Below, in pieces: positions 6,434 to 14,486 of a stretch of DNA of 20,198 nt. Source of the stretch: Bacteroidota bacterium (GTDB lineage: Bacteria; Bacteroidota; Bacteroidia; Sphingobacteriales; Sphingobacteriaceae); the NCBI GenBank assembly GCA_023450085.1, contig JAEXHI010000017.1:1-20198 (forward strand), written 5' to 3'. Every line of letters begins with the position of its first letter. Position 1 is the first letter of the stretch. Made by a program: the position numbers and the translations under genes. The notes below the pieces were generated by a model. It saw nothing but the letters and a program-made list of their open reading frames with translations, ran no database searches and was not told the origin of the DNA.

Positions 6434-7861
6434 ATGCCAAATGAACAAATATCAGTTTTTGACATCTTTAAGATAGGGATTGGTCCATCTAGTTCCCACA
6501 CGCTTGGCCCTTGGCGAGCTGCGCAACAATTTACCAACAGCTTAGCTGCTCAAGGTGTATTGGCCGATGTGGAACAGGTTAAAATTTTACTTTACGGCTC
6601 CTTGGCCAAGACAGGTAAAGGTCACGGAACTGATATTGCCATTTTGTTAGGTTTGGCTGGTGGCGACCCCGTAACTTTTGATGTAAATGCCATTGACAGT
6701 ACGGTAGCCCAAATTAAAGAGGAAAAGAAATTGATGCTTGCAGGCAATTTCGAAATAGACTTTTCTTATCAGGATGACCTAATTTTCCTTTTCTCCGAAA
6801 GTCTTCCCTTTCATCCTAATGCGGTAACTTTTCAAGCTTTTTTATCCAATGGCAAAGCCGTTTCCGAAACCTATTATAGCATTGGCGGTGGCTTTGTGGT
6901 AAAAGAAGGTCAGGATAGCAGCGAAAAAGAACAGGTAGAATTACCATTTCCCGTTGAAAAAGCAAGCGAGCTTCTTCATTGGTGCTTAACCACTGGCTTA
7001 AAGGTGAGCGAAATAGTAATGGAAAATGAGGCTGCATGGCGACCAGAAGCTGAAACCAAAAAAGGCGTATTGCAGCATTTCAAAGTAATTAAGGAATGTA
7101 TTTATAGAGGCTGCCATACTTCGGGCTTTTTGCCAGGCGGTTTAGAAGTTGCCCGCAGAGCAGCAAAACTGAACCAACGCTTAATTGGCGAACAAACCTA
7201 TAGCGATTATGATACATGGATTACCGCTATCCGCAACGGTGGAATGGGTTTCAACTATATTTTAGATTGGGTAAGCTGTTTTGCCTTGGCTGTAAATGAA
7301 GAAAATGCAGCGTTCGGCAGAGTAGTTACTGCTCCTACCAATGGCGCATCAGGCGTTATTCCTGCGGTACTCCAATATTTTATTACCTTTTGCAACGGCT
7401 ATACCGAAGATAAGATTATCCAGTTTATTACCTGCGCCAGTGAGATAGGCAGTATCTTTAAAAAAGGAGCTACTATTTCTGCAGCAATGGGTGGTTGTCA
7501 GGCCGAAATTGGCGTATCATCAGCAATGGCCGCAGCAGCTTTAACAGAGTGTTTGGGTGGTTCGCAAAGACAAGTACTCATGGCCGCAGAAATTGCCATG
7601 GAACACCATTTAGGCCTAACCTGCGACCCTATTGGCGGTCTAGTACAAATACCTTGTATTGAACGTAACACCATGGGAGCCATTAAAGCCATCACTGCAA
7701 GTCAATTGGCCCTACAGAGCAATCCAGATAAAGCAAAAGTAAGTTTAGACGCCGTAGTAAATACCATGTGGGAAACGGCCTTAGACATGAACGCAAAATA
7801 CAAGGAAACTTCTGACGGCGGTTTAGCCACGAAAGTACCTATCAGCTTACCAGAGTGCTAG
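6434..7861 (+). CDS. sdaA: L-serine ammonia-lyase (Fe-S L-serine dehydratase), single chain
   Basis: This cytoplasmic enzyme deaminates L-serine to pyruvate and ammonia using a [4Fe-4S] cluster. At 475 residues it is the fused beta-alpha form, as in E. coli SdaA. The beta domain starts ISVFDIFKIGIGPSSSHTLGP (6-26); the alpha domain includes APTNGASGVIPAVL (300-313) and GATISAAMGGCQAEIGVS (345-362). Three cluster cysteines are visible at 355, 397 and 408, with the same 42 and 11 spacing that I recall for E. coli SdaA. The ATG at 6434 is fixed by the conserved N-terminus. It is monocistronic as far as can be seen, 42 nt after the repressor gene. Length and motifs suggest an intact, active enzyme. 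Confidence 0.96.
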   Translation: MPNEQISVFDIFKIGIGPSSSHTLGPWRAAQQFTNSLAAQGVLADVEQVKILLYGSLAKTGKGHGTDIAILLGLAGGDPVTFDVNAIDSTVAQIKEEKKLMLAGNFEIDFSYQDDLIFLFSESLPFHPNAVTFQAFLSNGKAVSETYYSIGGGFVVKEGQDSSEKEQVELPFPVEKASELLHWCLTTGLKVSEIVMENEAAWRPEAETKKGVLQHFKVIKECIYRGCHTSGFLPGGLEVARRAAKLNQRLIGEQTYSDYDTWITAIRNGGMGFNYILDWVSCFALAVNEENAAFGRVVTAPTNGASGVIPAVLQYFITFCNGYTEDKIIQFITCASEIGSIFKKGATISAAMGGCQAEIGVSSAMAAAALTECLGGSQRQVLMAAEIAMEHHLGLTCDPIGGLVQIPCIERNTMGAIKAITASQLALQSNPDKAKVSLDAVVNTMWETALDMNAKYKETSDGGLATKVPISLPEC

Positions 7862-7874
7862 TAGAATTGAGGAT

Positions 7875-7931
7875 TGTGAGTTGTAAGTTTAAAAGTTGCG
7901 AGTTAAGAGTTGCGAGTTAAGAGTTGAAAGT
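7875..7931. repeat. Short tandem repeat AGTTGCGAGTTAAG
   Basis: Two exact 14-bp copies (7894-7907, 7908-7921) are flanked by decayed ones: GTGAGTTGTAAGTTT before and AGTTGAAAGT after. I recall similar GAGTTAAGAGTTGCGAG tracts between genes in Bacteroidetes. No coding role is apparent. Confidence 0.7.
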
Positions 7932-7940
7932 ACTATGCAG

Positions 7941-7987
7941 CAAATCAGCGTATATCTGCGAAAAAATCTCCGCTATCAGCGGGAACA
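7941..7987. repeat. Interspersed repeat, 'atcagcg...atctgcg' type
   Basis: The tract reads AAATCAGCGTATATCTGCG, then AAAAAATCTCCGCTATCAGC, ending GGGAA. A perfect CCGCT-ATC-AGCGG inverted repeat sits at 7970-7982. It separates the ends of sdaA and the convergent PaiB-like gene. A weak hairpin could form, but there is no T-run, so I do not call it a terminator. Confidence 0.45.
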
Positions 7988-8015
7988 ATTAACACCTACA
8001 TAAGAAACCTAACAA

Positions 8016-8627
8016 TCACATTCCTTTCTTCATCTGCTCAGCAACCTCATGCGCTTGCCCATCCTCGCTCTGCGACAAATAATCAACAATTCCCTTCTTA
8101 TTTCTTTCCGAATGATTTTGGCTTAGTTTAAAAACCCCTTCTAACTCCGTTACTGTAATTTCAACACCAACGATAGCCTTTAAATGATGGTTAACATACT
8201 CATCCGACATTTTGTGAAACGCCGCAGGACTATATTCCGCCTCGTACTGATTGGTTAAACCTTCTATAGCCTTTCTAGTACCAGCCTCATCCAATAACTT
8301 AACCGTACCTCTAGCTTGTACACTGCTATAATTCCAAGTAGAAGCCGATGCAGGATTTTCATAAACCGATGCACTTACATAGGCGTGCGCCCCTTGAAAC
8401 AAAGCCAACACATTTTCATTCGCTAAAAAAGCCAAATGATGGTCTGTTTTTCTCATCACGTGACCAATCAACTTAATTTCATCACCAACAATTTTTACCT
8501 GAAGTGGAATTTGAGCAGCAGAAGGAATATGGTTATTAGCACCAATTAACACTGCAAACGGATGAGCCTGCATAAAAGCAACAAGCTTATCCCTATCTTT
8601 CTCTAAAAAATGGCTAACCCTGTACAC
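8016..8627 (-). CDS. PaiB-like FMN-binding protein (negative transcriptional regulator family)
   Basis: This 203-residue flavin-binding split-barrel protein belongs to the PaiB family. Visible signatures are MYRVSHF at the start (family MYxPxHF), GHVMRKTDHHL (55-65), FQGAHAYVSASVY (77-89) and STWNYSSVQARG (96-107). Bacillus PaiB is described as a repressor of sporulation and protease genes, but many members may be flavin oxidoreductases. The role here is unknown. The start is GTG at 8627, fixed by the conserved N-terminus. It begins 3 nt after the stop of the TonB/anti-sigma-like gene, so it should be the last gene of the sigma-factor operon. That link may be functional or only transcriptional. 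Confidence 0.88.
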   Translation of the reverse strand: MYRVSHFLEKDRDKLVAFMQAHPFAVLIGANNHIPSAAQIPLQVKIVGDEIKLIGHVMRKTDHHLAFLANENVLALFQGAHAYVSASVYENPASASTWNYSSVQARGTVKLLDEAGTRKAIEGLTNQYEAEYSPAAFHKMSDEYVNHHLKAIVGVEITVTELEGVFKLSQNHSERNKKGIVDYLSQSEDGQAHEVAEQMKKGM

Positions 8628-8630
8628 GGC

Positions 8631-9947
8631 TTAAAATTTAATGGTAACGGCAGCTTTATTGCTCAACTTTGAGTTATAGTTCCATTTCGGACCACTTTTC
8701 AACAAACGAATAGCCTCATCTTCTAAAGCTTTGTCTTGTCCTTTAATGATTTTAATGTCAGTAGGCTTGCCATCTTTACCAACACTAAATCCAAGCTCAA
8801 CAGACAATCCGCTATTACTGAAAAGTTTATTGTTATTTTTAAGGTAATCCTCAAAAATTGGCCATCCCCCTTTTGGTTGGGAAAGCATTTCATTCGCTTT
8901 TTCCGTGGCAAACACAGTAACTACCGAGTCTTTTTTTGCTGCATCCTTAGCTACATTGCTTTTTTTCGCATTGCGACTACTGGCGACTACCATTACCTCG
9001 CTTAAAGCATTTTGGTCTTCATCCAATCTGATGTTCAGATTTTGGTCAGCTTTTGCTTCTATGTTTTTCTTATTATAACCAAGTGAGGCCACTTCTATCG
9101 AAATTTTATCAGCTTTTTTATCCGTAGCTAATGTAAATTCTCCACTACTATTAGTAATTGCCCTTGCATCTTCACCTACCATTTTCACATTGGCACCAGA
9201 AATAGGTCTGCCCAAATAGTCAAACACCTTACCTCTCAATGTGGCATAACTCGTTTGTGGCTGTACACCTTCTGCTTTACTTTCTAAAGCTTGCACGGGT
9301 GGAGCTGGAGCCGATTGAACTGGTCCCACTACCGACATTGGACTCTCCGTATGTTCACGCTTAAATTTTGCCGCGGCAGGTTGCTTATCCAACAAAACAG
9401 GGTCTGGAGCAGAAGCTACTATGGCACTCTTTGAACGATTACTAGCAATAGCTTGACTACCTTTGTTCAGGGTTTTGTCCAATGCCTGCTCTACCTTTTG
9501 TTTATCCATTACCGTAGCCGATGGCGCAACGCTGCTATCAACCGATGGGGCTGCCGCAGCTACCTGAGGATTCAAGTCAATCTCTATATTTTTAGCTTTA
9601 TTGGCTGCCAATTCTGCCTGTTGCTGACGTTGGTTTTCACGCATCCAAAATAAAACGCTCACCGTTAAAAACAATACCGCAGCAGTTGCCGCAATACTTA
9701 AACGATGCGAGGCCATGCGCCACATTTTACGCTCTACAGGTTTTTCGGCTACACGTTCCTGTAATTGTTTTTGTAAGATAGAAAGAGTTTGGGTACGCTT
9801 TTTGGCTTCAGTTAAACCAGCTAAAGCTTGGGCAACAAAAGGGTCTTCAAGCGAAATACGCTCTACCTTATGCATCATACTGGCATCCAACTTCCCCTCA
9901 AGGTAGTCGTCCAGTATTTCAATATCTAACCATTCGTTATTGCCCAC
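8631..9947 (-). CDS. Anti-sigma-like membrane protein with carboxypeptidase-regulatory and TonB C-terminal domains
   Basis: The 438-residue protein has four parts. A cytoplasmic acidic N-terminus (1-80; WLDIEILDDYLEGKLDAS) resembles anti-sigma N-domains, and a single membrane helix follows (82-101). A low-complexity Ala/Pro/Lys-rich periplasmic linker (110-235) leads to a carboxypeptidase-D regulatory-like domain (236-322; LRGKVFDYLGRPISGANVKM). A TonB C-terminal-like domain ends the protein (360-438; GWPIFEDYL, VGKDGKPTDIKIIKG). The likely role is to bind and hold the co-encoded sigma factor and sense an envelope signal. The TonB fold may contact partners rather than energise transport. The GTG start at 9947 overlaps the sigma-factor gene by 11 bp, which suggests translational coupling. 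No anti-sigma zinc motif (HxxxCxxC) is present. Confidence 0.78.
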   Translation of the reverse strand: MGNNEWLDIEILDDYLEGKLDASMMHKVERISLEDPFVAQALAGLTEAKKRTQTLSILQKQLQERVAEKPVERKMWRMASHRLSIAATAAVLFLTVSVLFWMRENQRQQQAELAANKAKNIEIDLNPQVAAAAPSVDSSVAPSATVMDKQKVEQALDKTLNKGSQAIASNRSKSAIVASAPDPVLLDKQPAAAKFKREHTESPMSVVGPVQSAPAPPVQALESKAEGVQPQTSYATLRGKVFDYLGRPISGANVKMVGEDARAITNSSGEFTLATDKKADKISIEVASLGYNKKNIEAKADQNLNIRLDEDQNALSEVMVVASSRNAKKSNVAKDAAKKDSVVTVFATEKANEMLSQPKGGWPIFEDYLKNNNKLFSNSGLSVELGFSVGKDGKPTDIKIIKGQDKALEDEAIRLLKSGPKWNYNSKLSNKAAVTIKF

Positions 9948-10515
9948 TGTTTTTCTCTATACAAATTTTCAAATTCCGTTTACCATTTTGGATATAGCTT
10001 TTCACTTTCAGCATATCATATCCCGTAATATCGGCAACTTCTTTATAGCATTTCTCTTGAAGATAGAATAAATCTACGCTTATTCTTTGTTCTTCCGAAA
10101 GGGTTTCCATGCACTTTTCCATGATGGTTAACTGTGTTTCTTTTGTGTCGTCGATATCTAGATGCACAAAGTCACTGTTTTCCACAAAATTATCTTCCAT
10201 GGTTACCGTCGGATTTCTGGACGACTTCCGCAAGGCCATTAAACAATGGTTACGGGTAAGCACATGCAGCCAACTTTTAAAATTTTGCACTTGGTGAATG
10301 CGCAACTTTGAAACCAATTCTTCAAAAATCTGCATCACGGCATCCTTACTTTGCTCCTCATCTTTAAAATAGTTGAAACAAACCCCGTATACCAAGTGCA
10401 TGTACTTGTTGTAAAGTTTACCCAACACCTCTAAATCGCCACTTTTTTGATAAGCAACAACCAGCGACAAATCGTCCTGCTCTTCAATCCTAGATGTATT
10501 CTTAATAAACCTCAA
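9937..10515 (-). CDS. ECF-like RNA polymerase sigma factor (sigma-70 family)
   Basis: The 192-residue protein has the two-domain plan of an ECF sigma factor. Region 2 lies at about 28-97 (VLGKLYNKYMHLVYGVCFNYF, DAVMQIFEEL, FKSWLHVLTRNHCLMALRK) and region 4 at about 128-183 (MEKCMETLSEEQRISVDLFYLQEKCYKEVADITGYDMLKVKSYIQNGKRNL). It should direct polymerase to an envelope-linked regulon, controlled by the overlapping membrane protein. The start is TTG at 10515; the next Met (residue 39) lies inside region 2 and no ATG is available upstream. TATACTTG on the minus strand (about 10541-10534) is one mismatch from a -7 element and may be its promoter. Confidence 0.9.
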   Translation of the reverse strand: MRFIKNTSRIEEQDDLSLVVAYQKSGDLEVLGKLYNKYMHLVYGVCFNYFKDEEQSKDAVMQIFEELVSKLRIHQVQNFKSWLHVLTRNHCLMALRKSSRNPTVTMEDNFVENSDFVHLDIDDTKETQLTIMEKCMETLSEEQRISVDLFYLQEKCYKEVADITGYDMLKVKSYIQNGKRNLKICIEKNSGQ

Positions 10516-10688
10516 ACGTGTAGTAATGCCTAAATTTCTTTCAAGTATAAAAATATTTTTCGAGACGGGTATGGAAAATTATGTCATTGCTCATCTAGCC
10601 TTTAAACCCAAAGTTCGAAAGCGGGAAAGCAATAGGGAAGAAAGACGAGCTTTTTAATTACCCAATTATTCATCAAAAGTGACCCAAT

Positions 10689-11531
10689 ATGAAAGCTCAT
10701 GTTCTGATACTCTACTGCCTAGTTGCCATTTTAAGCGCATGTGGTTCCAAACAAGAGGAAGCAAGCGAACCTCCAGTAACTGAGGCTTTGGCCATAATGG
10801 CGCCAGCTGATGCGCAAGACAAAGAGCTTGTAGTAACGAGTATACCTAAAGCTTCAAGCAACAACTTTACCAAACAAAAGAAAATCATTAAAGATGGAGA
10901 CCTTACCGTTAAAACGGAGCAAATCAACGCTAGTAAAAAGGGGATTGACAACTTATTAAAAAAACTAAGTGCCTACTATGAAACGGAAGACTTACAAAAC
11001 AGCGACGAGGCCATTTCCTACGACCTTAAAATCCGTATACCATCCGCCAACTTCGAAAAATTAATTTCAACGCTAGAAAACGGTAAAGATGAAATAGAGC
11101 GTAAAAACATAAAGGCCAGAGATGTGACTGAAGAATTTGTGGACATTGAAACTCGTTTGGCCAATAAACGCGATTACCTAAAACGATACAAAGAATTACT
11201 TTCAAAAGCACAAACCGTTAAGGATATCCTGACAGTAGAGGAGAACATCAGAAACCTTCAAGAAGAAATAGAAAGTAAGGAAGGACGACTAAAATACTTG
11301 AGCGACCAAGTGACTTTTAGCACACTCAACATTCATCTCTACCAAGAAAAAGAGCCAACCGATAAAAACCAAGATAGCTTCCTAGCGAAAACTAAAACAT
11401 CACTTAAGCAAGGTTGGACATCAATTGTTGATTTTATACTGTGGGCCATGGGAATTTGGCCATACCTCATCATCGCAATCCTCTCATTCTTTATTATTCG
11501 ACGAAAGATTAAAACCCGTAAACAAAAATAA
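10689..11531 (+). CDS. DUF4349-family lipoprotein with coiled coil and C-terminal membrane helix
   Basis: The 280-residue protein starts with a lipoprotein signal peptide; the lipobox ILSAC gives acylated Cys18. The DUF4349 core follows: KIIKDGDLTVKTEQINASKKGIDNLL (65-90), YDLKIRIPSANFEKLISTLE (111-130) and ARDVTEEFVDIETRLANKRDYLKRYKELL (143-171). Residues about 150-205 are a predicted coiled coil. One membrane helix (248-271) precedes a basic RRKIKTRKQK tail, so the C-terminus should be cytoplasmic. A protein with both a lipid anchor and a C-terminal inner-membrane helix is probably held in the inner membrane. The function of the family is unknown. It is divergent from the sigma-factor operon (173 bp apart) and 73 bp upstream of the VWA gene. 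Confidence 0.85.
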   Translation: MKAHVLILYCLVAILSACGSKQEEASEPPVTEALAIMAPADAQDKELVVTSIPKASSNNFTKQKKIIKDGDLTVKTEQINASKKGIDNLLKKLSAYYETEDLQNSDEAISYDLKIRIPSANFEKLISTLENGKDEIERKNIKARDVTEEFVDIETRLANKRDYLKRYKELLSKAQTVKDILTVEENIRNLQEEIESKEGRLKYLSDQVTFSTLNIHLYQEKEPTDKNQDSFLAKTKTSLKQGWTSIVDFILWAMGIWPYLIIAILSFFIIRRKIKTRKQK

Positions 11532-11604
11532 ATACAGCATGCTAGAAAGGCCTACTAGCCATTGCTAACCCAAGTCCAATTATTCACCATAAGTAATTTT
11601 TAAA

Positions 11605-13527
11605 ATGAAAACCTTACTTACTTCCATTGTTATCTCACTACTATTTTTGGGATATCAAGCCACTCCTATCAGACAAATTACTGGTACAGTGACCAATAAT
11701 GATGGAGCCGTATTACCCGATGTGATGGTCAGAAGCCTACCTAGTAAAACTAGCGTAGTGACCAATGCCAAGGGCAAATACATTTTAAAGGCTCCCAACA
11801 CCGATACGCATCTGCTCATTAGCTCTCTAGGCTTTAAAACTCAAAACATCAAACTGGGCAAACAGAATGTCATTGATATTAAATTAGAAGAAGACATCAA
11901 CGCCTTGCAAGAAGTTGCCGTGGTGGCTTATGGCGCAAGAGCTAAAAGGTCAATCACCGCTAGCATGTCTACAATAAAACCCAGTCCTACACCAGCTGTA
12001 CAAACTTTGAGCGGTAGCGTAGCAGGTATAACTTCGAATCAAAGTCGTAGAGAATCTTATTACCCTCTTCCTCAAAACACCGAAAACTATGCCCACATTA
12101 CCGAAAATGCTTTTAAGAAAGCTGGCGATGCCCCACTTTCTACTTTCTCTATAGATGTGGATGCAGCTTCTTATAGCAATATGCGTAGGTTTATCAATAC
12201 AGGAAATTTACCTCCAAAAGATGCCGTTAGAATTGAAGAAATGATTAACTATTTCGATTACAGCTATGAACAGCCTAAAGGCAACGACCCCGTGAACATT
12301 GTTACTGAGATTGGCACTGCCCCTTGGAATCCAAAACATCGATTGGTACATATTGGCCTGCAAGCTAAAACTATTCCCAACCAGCACCTACCCGCCTCAA
12401 ACTTGGTCTTCTTAATTGATGTATCAGGCTCTATGGAAGACTCCAACAAATTACCATTACTAGTTAGCTCCCTACGTCTACTTACGGATAACTTACGCGA
12501 ACAGGATAAAGTGGCCATTGTGGTTTATGCAGGCAATTCAGGCTTGGTATTGCCCTCTACCTCTGGCGAAAACAAACAAGCCATTAAAGATGCATTGAAT
12601 AAATTAAGTGCTGGAGGCTCTACTGCGGGTGGGGCAGGAATTAAGCTTGCCTATAAAGTAGCTGCCGACAATTTCATTAAAGGTGGCAACAACAGGATTA
12701 TTTTAGCCACTGATGGTGATTTTAATGTAGGTGCCAGTAGTGATGCCGATATGCAAACACTCATTGAAGAAAAACGCAAAAGCGGTGTGTTTTTAACGGT
12801 ACTGGGCTTTGGCATGGGCAACTACAAAGACAGCAAAATGGAAGTCCTTGCCAATAAAGGCAATGGCAATTACGCTTACATCGACAATATCAATGAAGCC
12901 AGAAAAGTACTCATCAATGAATTTGGCGGCACTTTGTTTACTGTGGCAAAAGATGTAAAACTACAAATAGAATTTAATCCTACTAAAGTGCAAGCCTATC
13001 GTTTAATTGGCTACGAAAATCGTTTGTTAAACAACGAAGACTTTAACGATGACCAAAAAGACGCAGGTGAAATGGGTGCAGGTCATACCGTTACCGCCTT
13101 GTATGAAATTATTCCTGTTGGGGTAGAAAGTACGTTTATCAAAAAAACCGACGACCTCAAATATCAGAAAAGCTCCTCGTCATCTAATTACGCCAATGAG
13201 ATGTTAACGGTTAAACTTCGCTATAAAAACCCTGACGGGAATAAAAGTAAATTATTACAACAATCAGTGCTAGACCAATACCAAGATAAGCTCAGTAAAA
13301 CCAGCGACAACTTTAGGTTTTCGGCTTCGGTAGCCATGTTGGGCATGTTATTACGCCAATCTGAATTTGTACAGGAAAGCAGTTTTGAACAAACCATTTC
13401 CCTTGCTGAAGGCGCAAAAGGTGTAGACAAAGAAGGTTACAGAGCAGAATATATTAAATTGGCAAAGAGTGCACAGTTAATGGCAAAAGATTTACGTAAT
13501 TTTGCTAAGGTAGGTGGCGATAAATAA
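11605..13527 (+). CDS. YfbK-like von Willebrand factor A domain protein with N-terminal carboxypeptidase-regulatory module
   Basis: The 640-residue protein has a signal peptide (1-20), then a carboxypeptidase-D regulatory-like domain (23-100). A SusC-like stretch follows (LQEVAVVAYGARAKRSITAS, 101-120; LSGSVAGITSNQS, 135-147). Next is the VWA N-terminal segment (166-240; DAPLSTFSIDVDAASYSNMRRFI). The VWA domain (265-435) has an intact MIDAS: DVSGS (272-276), Thr340 in GGSTAGG, and ATDGDFNVG (368-376). The C-terminal YfbK-type DUF3520 region spans about 450-635. It is exported and probably binds a partner through a divalent metal. It lies between DUF4349 and DUF4197 genes; the DUF4197 start is only 28 bp downstream, so co-transcription is likely. 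Some annotations call such proteins 'Ca-activated chloride channel homologue', which is misleading. Confidence 0.88.
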   Translation: MKTLLTSIVISLLFLGYQATPIRQITGTVTNNDGAVLPDVMVRSLPSKTSVVTNAKGKYILKAPNTDTHLLISSLGFKTQNIKLGKQNVIDIKLEEDINALQEVAVVAYGARAKRSITASMSTIKPSPTPAVQTLSGSVAGITSNQSRRESYYPLPQNTENYAHITENAFKKAGDAPLSTFSIDVDAASYSNMRRFINTGNLPPKDAVRIEEMINYFDYSYEQPKGNDPVNIVTEIGTAPWNPKHRLVHIGLQAKTIPNQHLPASNLVFLIDVSGSMEDSNKLPLLVSSLRLLTDNLREQDKVAIVVYAGNSGLVLPSTSGENKQAIKDALNKLSAGGSTAGGAGIKLAYKVAADNFIKGGNNRIILATDGDFNVGASSDADMQTLIEEKRKSGVFLTVLGFGMGNYKDSKMEVLANKGNGNYAYIDNINEARKVLINEFGGTLFTVAKDVKLQIEFNPTKVQAYRLIGYENRLLNNEDFNDDQKDAGEMGAGHTVTALYEIIPVGVESTFIKKTDDLKYQKSSSSSNYANEMLTVKLRYKNPDGNKSKLLQQSVLDQYQDKLSKTSDNFRFSASVAMLGMLLRQSEFVQESSFEQTISLAEGAKGVDKEGYRAEYIKLAKSAQLMAKDLRNFAKVGGDK

Positions 13528-13555
13528 TCGCTACCTACTTCTAATTAGCATTTAA

Positions 13556-14299
13556 ATGAAAAAAATCGGATTATTCCTACTCACTGCATCAGCATTAACT
13601 TTAAACAGTTGTGATGCACAAAGCCAAGGTAAACTAGGCAACATTTTAAATAAAGTGGCCACTGGCGCTACAGGTACACCAACCAGTTTAGAAATAGGAA
13701 ATGCTTTAAAACAAGCATTAGAAATAGGCACCTCCGCAGGAGCCGATAAACTATCTGCTAAAGATGGTTTTTTTGGCAACATGGCCATCAAAATCTTGTT
13801 TCCTACCGAAGCTCAAAAAGTAGAAAAAGGCTTACGTAGTTTAGGTTTAAATTCATTGGCTGACAATGTAATCTTGAGTTTAAATCGTGCCGCTGAAGAT
13901 GCAGCAAAAGAAGCTAAACCAATTTTTGTAAATGCCATTAAACAAATGACCATTGCCGATGCAACCAACATTCTATTAGGGAATACTAAAGATGCGGCTA
14001 CACAATATTTCAAAAGAGTAACCACTGCACAACTAATGGAAAAATTTTCACCAGTAATTGCCAATAGTTTAAGCAAGGTTGGCGCTACTAAATATTGGAC
14101 CGATGCTGCTGCAGCTTACAATAAAATCCCTTTGGTAAAACCAGTAAACACCAATTTAACAGCTTACGTAACCGAAAAAGCAATTGAAGGCATGTTTGTT
14201 CAGGTAGCACAAGAGGAATTAAAAATTAGAGATAATGTGAGTGCTCGCTCTACTGGGCTGCTACAAAAAGTGTTTGGCTATGCCGACACCAAGAAGTAA
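13556..14299 (+). CDS. DUF4197-family lipoprotein
   Basis: This 247-residue protein has a lipoprotein signal peptide ending in LNSC (Cys19). It also has the DUF4197 core: LEIGNALKQALEIGTSAGADKLSAKDGFF (45-73), KILFPTEAQKVEKGLRSLGL (79-98), AKPIFVNAIKQMTIADATNILLGN (120-143) and ATQYFKRVTTAQL (148-160). The core is helical, and the family has no established function. The mature protein should be a periplasm-facing lipoprotein. It follows the VWA gene by 28 bp and is probably the last protein gene of that unit. The first hairpin terminator is about 155 nt downstream (14453-14486). Confidence 0.9.
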   Translation: MKKIGLFLLTASALTLNSCDAQSQGKLGNILNKVATGATGTPTSLEIGNALKQALEIGTSAGADKLSAKDGFFGNMAIKILFPTEAQKVEKGLRSLGLNSLADNVILSLNRAAEDAAKEAKPIFVNAIKQMTIADATNILLGNTKDAATQYFKRVTTAQLMEKFSPVIANSLSKVGATKYWTDAAAAYNKIPLVKPVNTNLTAYVTEKAIEGMFVQVAQEELKIRDNVSARSTGLLQKVFGYADTKK

Positions 14300-14330
14300 T
14301 ACACACATTTGTTGATTTGTTAATAAAATC

Positions 14331-14486
14331 TTGACAGAACAAAACCAATTTTTTGCTAGCTTGTTATACGAAAACAAAGTAGATAAAAAAGTCCTGTGAG
14401 TGGGCTATCCGCGTAGGGCAGGCACAGCATAAATAGGTTAACTATAATAGAGAAGCATCCAATATCTTGGGTGCTTTTTTGTTTTT
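14331..14486 (+). ncRNA. Candidate small RNA or structured 3' UTR
   Basis: TTG (14331-14333) and TAGCTTG (14357-14363) are 23 bp apart, near the Bacteroidetes promoter spacing. A transcript starting near 14370 would be about 117 nt and end at the terminator 14453-14486. Inside it, CTGTG (14394-14398) can pair with CACAG (14423-14427) around GGGCTATCCGCG. There is no good coding frame. It matches no RNA I know (not tmRNA, SRP RNA or 6S), and it may be only the 3' UTR of the DUF4197 gene. Confidence 0.3.
14453..14486 (+). terminator. Strong Rho-independent terminator
   Basis: A 10-bp stem, AAGCATCCAA with TTGGGTGCTT (one G-U pair), has a 4-nt TATC loop and is followed by TTTTTTGTTTTT. It is oriented to stop plus-strand transcripts from the DUF4197 unit or the candidate small RNA. 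Confidence 0.88.

Noticed and set aside
7970..7982. CCGCT-ATC-AGCGG hairpin as terminator of sdaA or the PaiB-like gene
   Set aside because: The stem is short and no T-run follows on either strand.
8736..9906. Plus-strand frames opposite the anti-sigma-like gene
   Set aside because: The minus-strand frame has clear domains throughout (membrane helix, carboxypeptidase-regulatory, TonB).
14331..14486. Identification of the candidate RNA as 6S, SRP RNA or tmRNA
   Set aside because: No signature of these RNAs (for example the GGAAG tetraloop region of SRP RNA or the tmRNA tRNA-like ends) is present.
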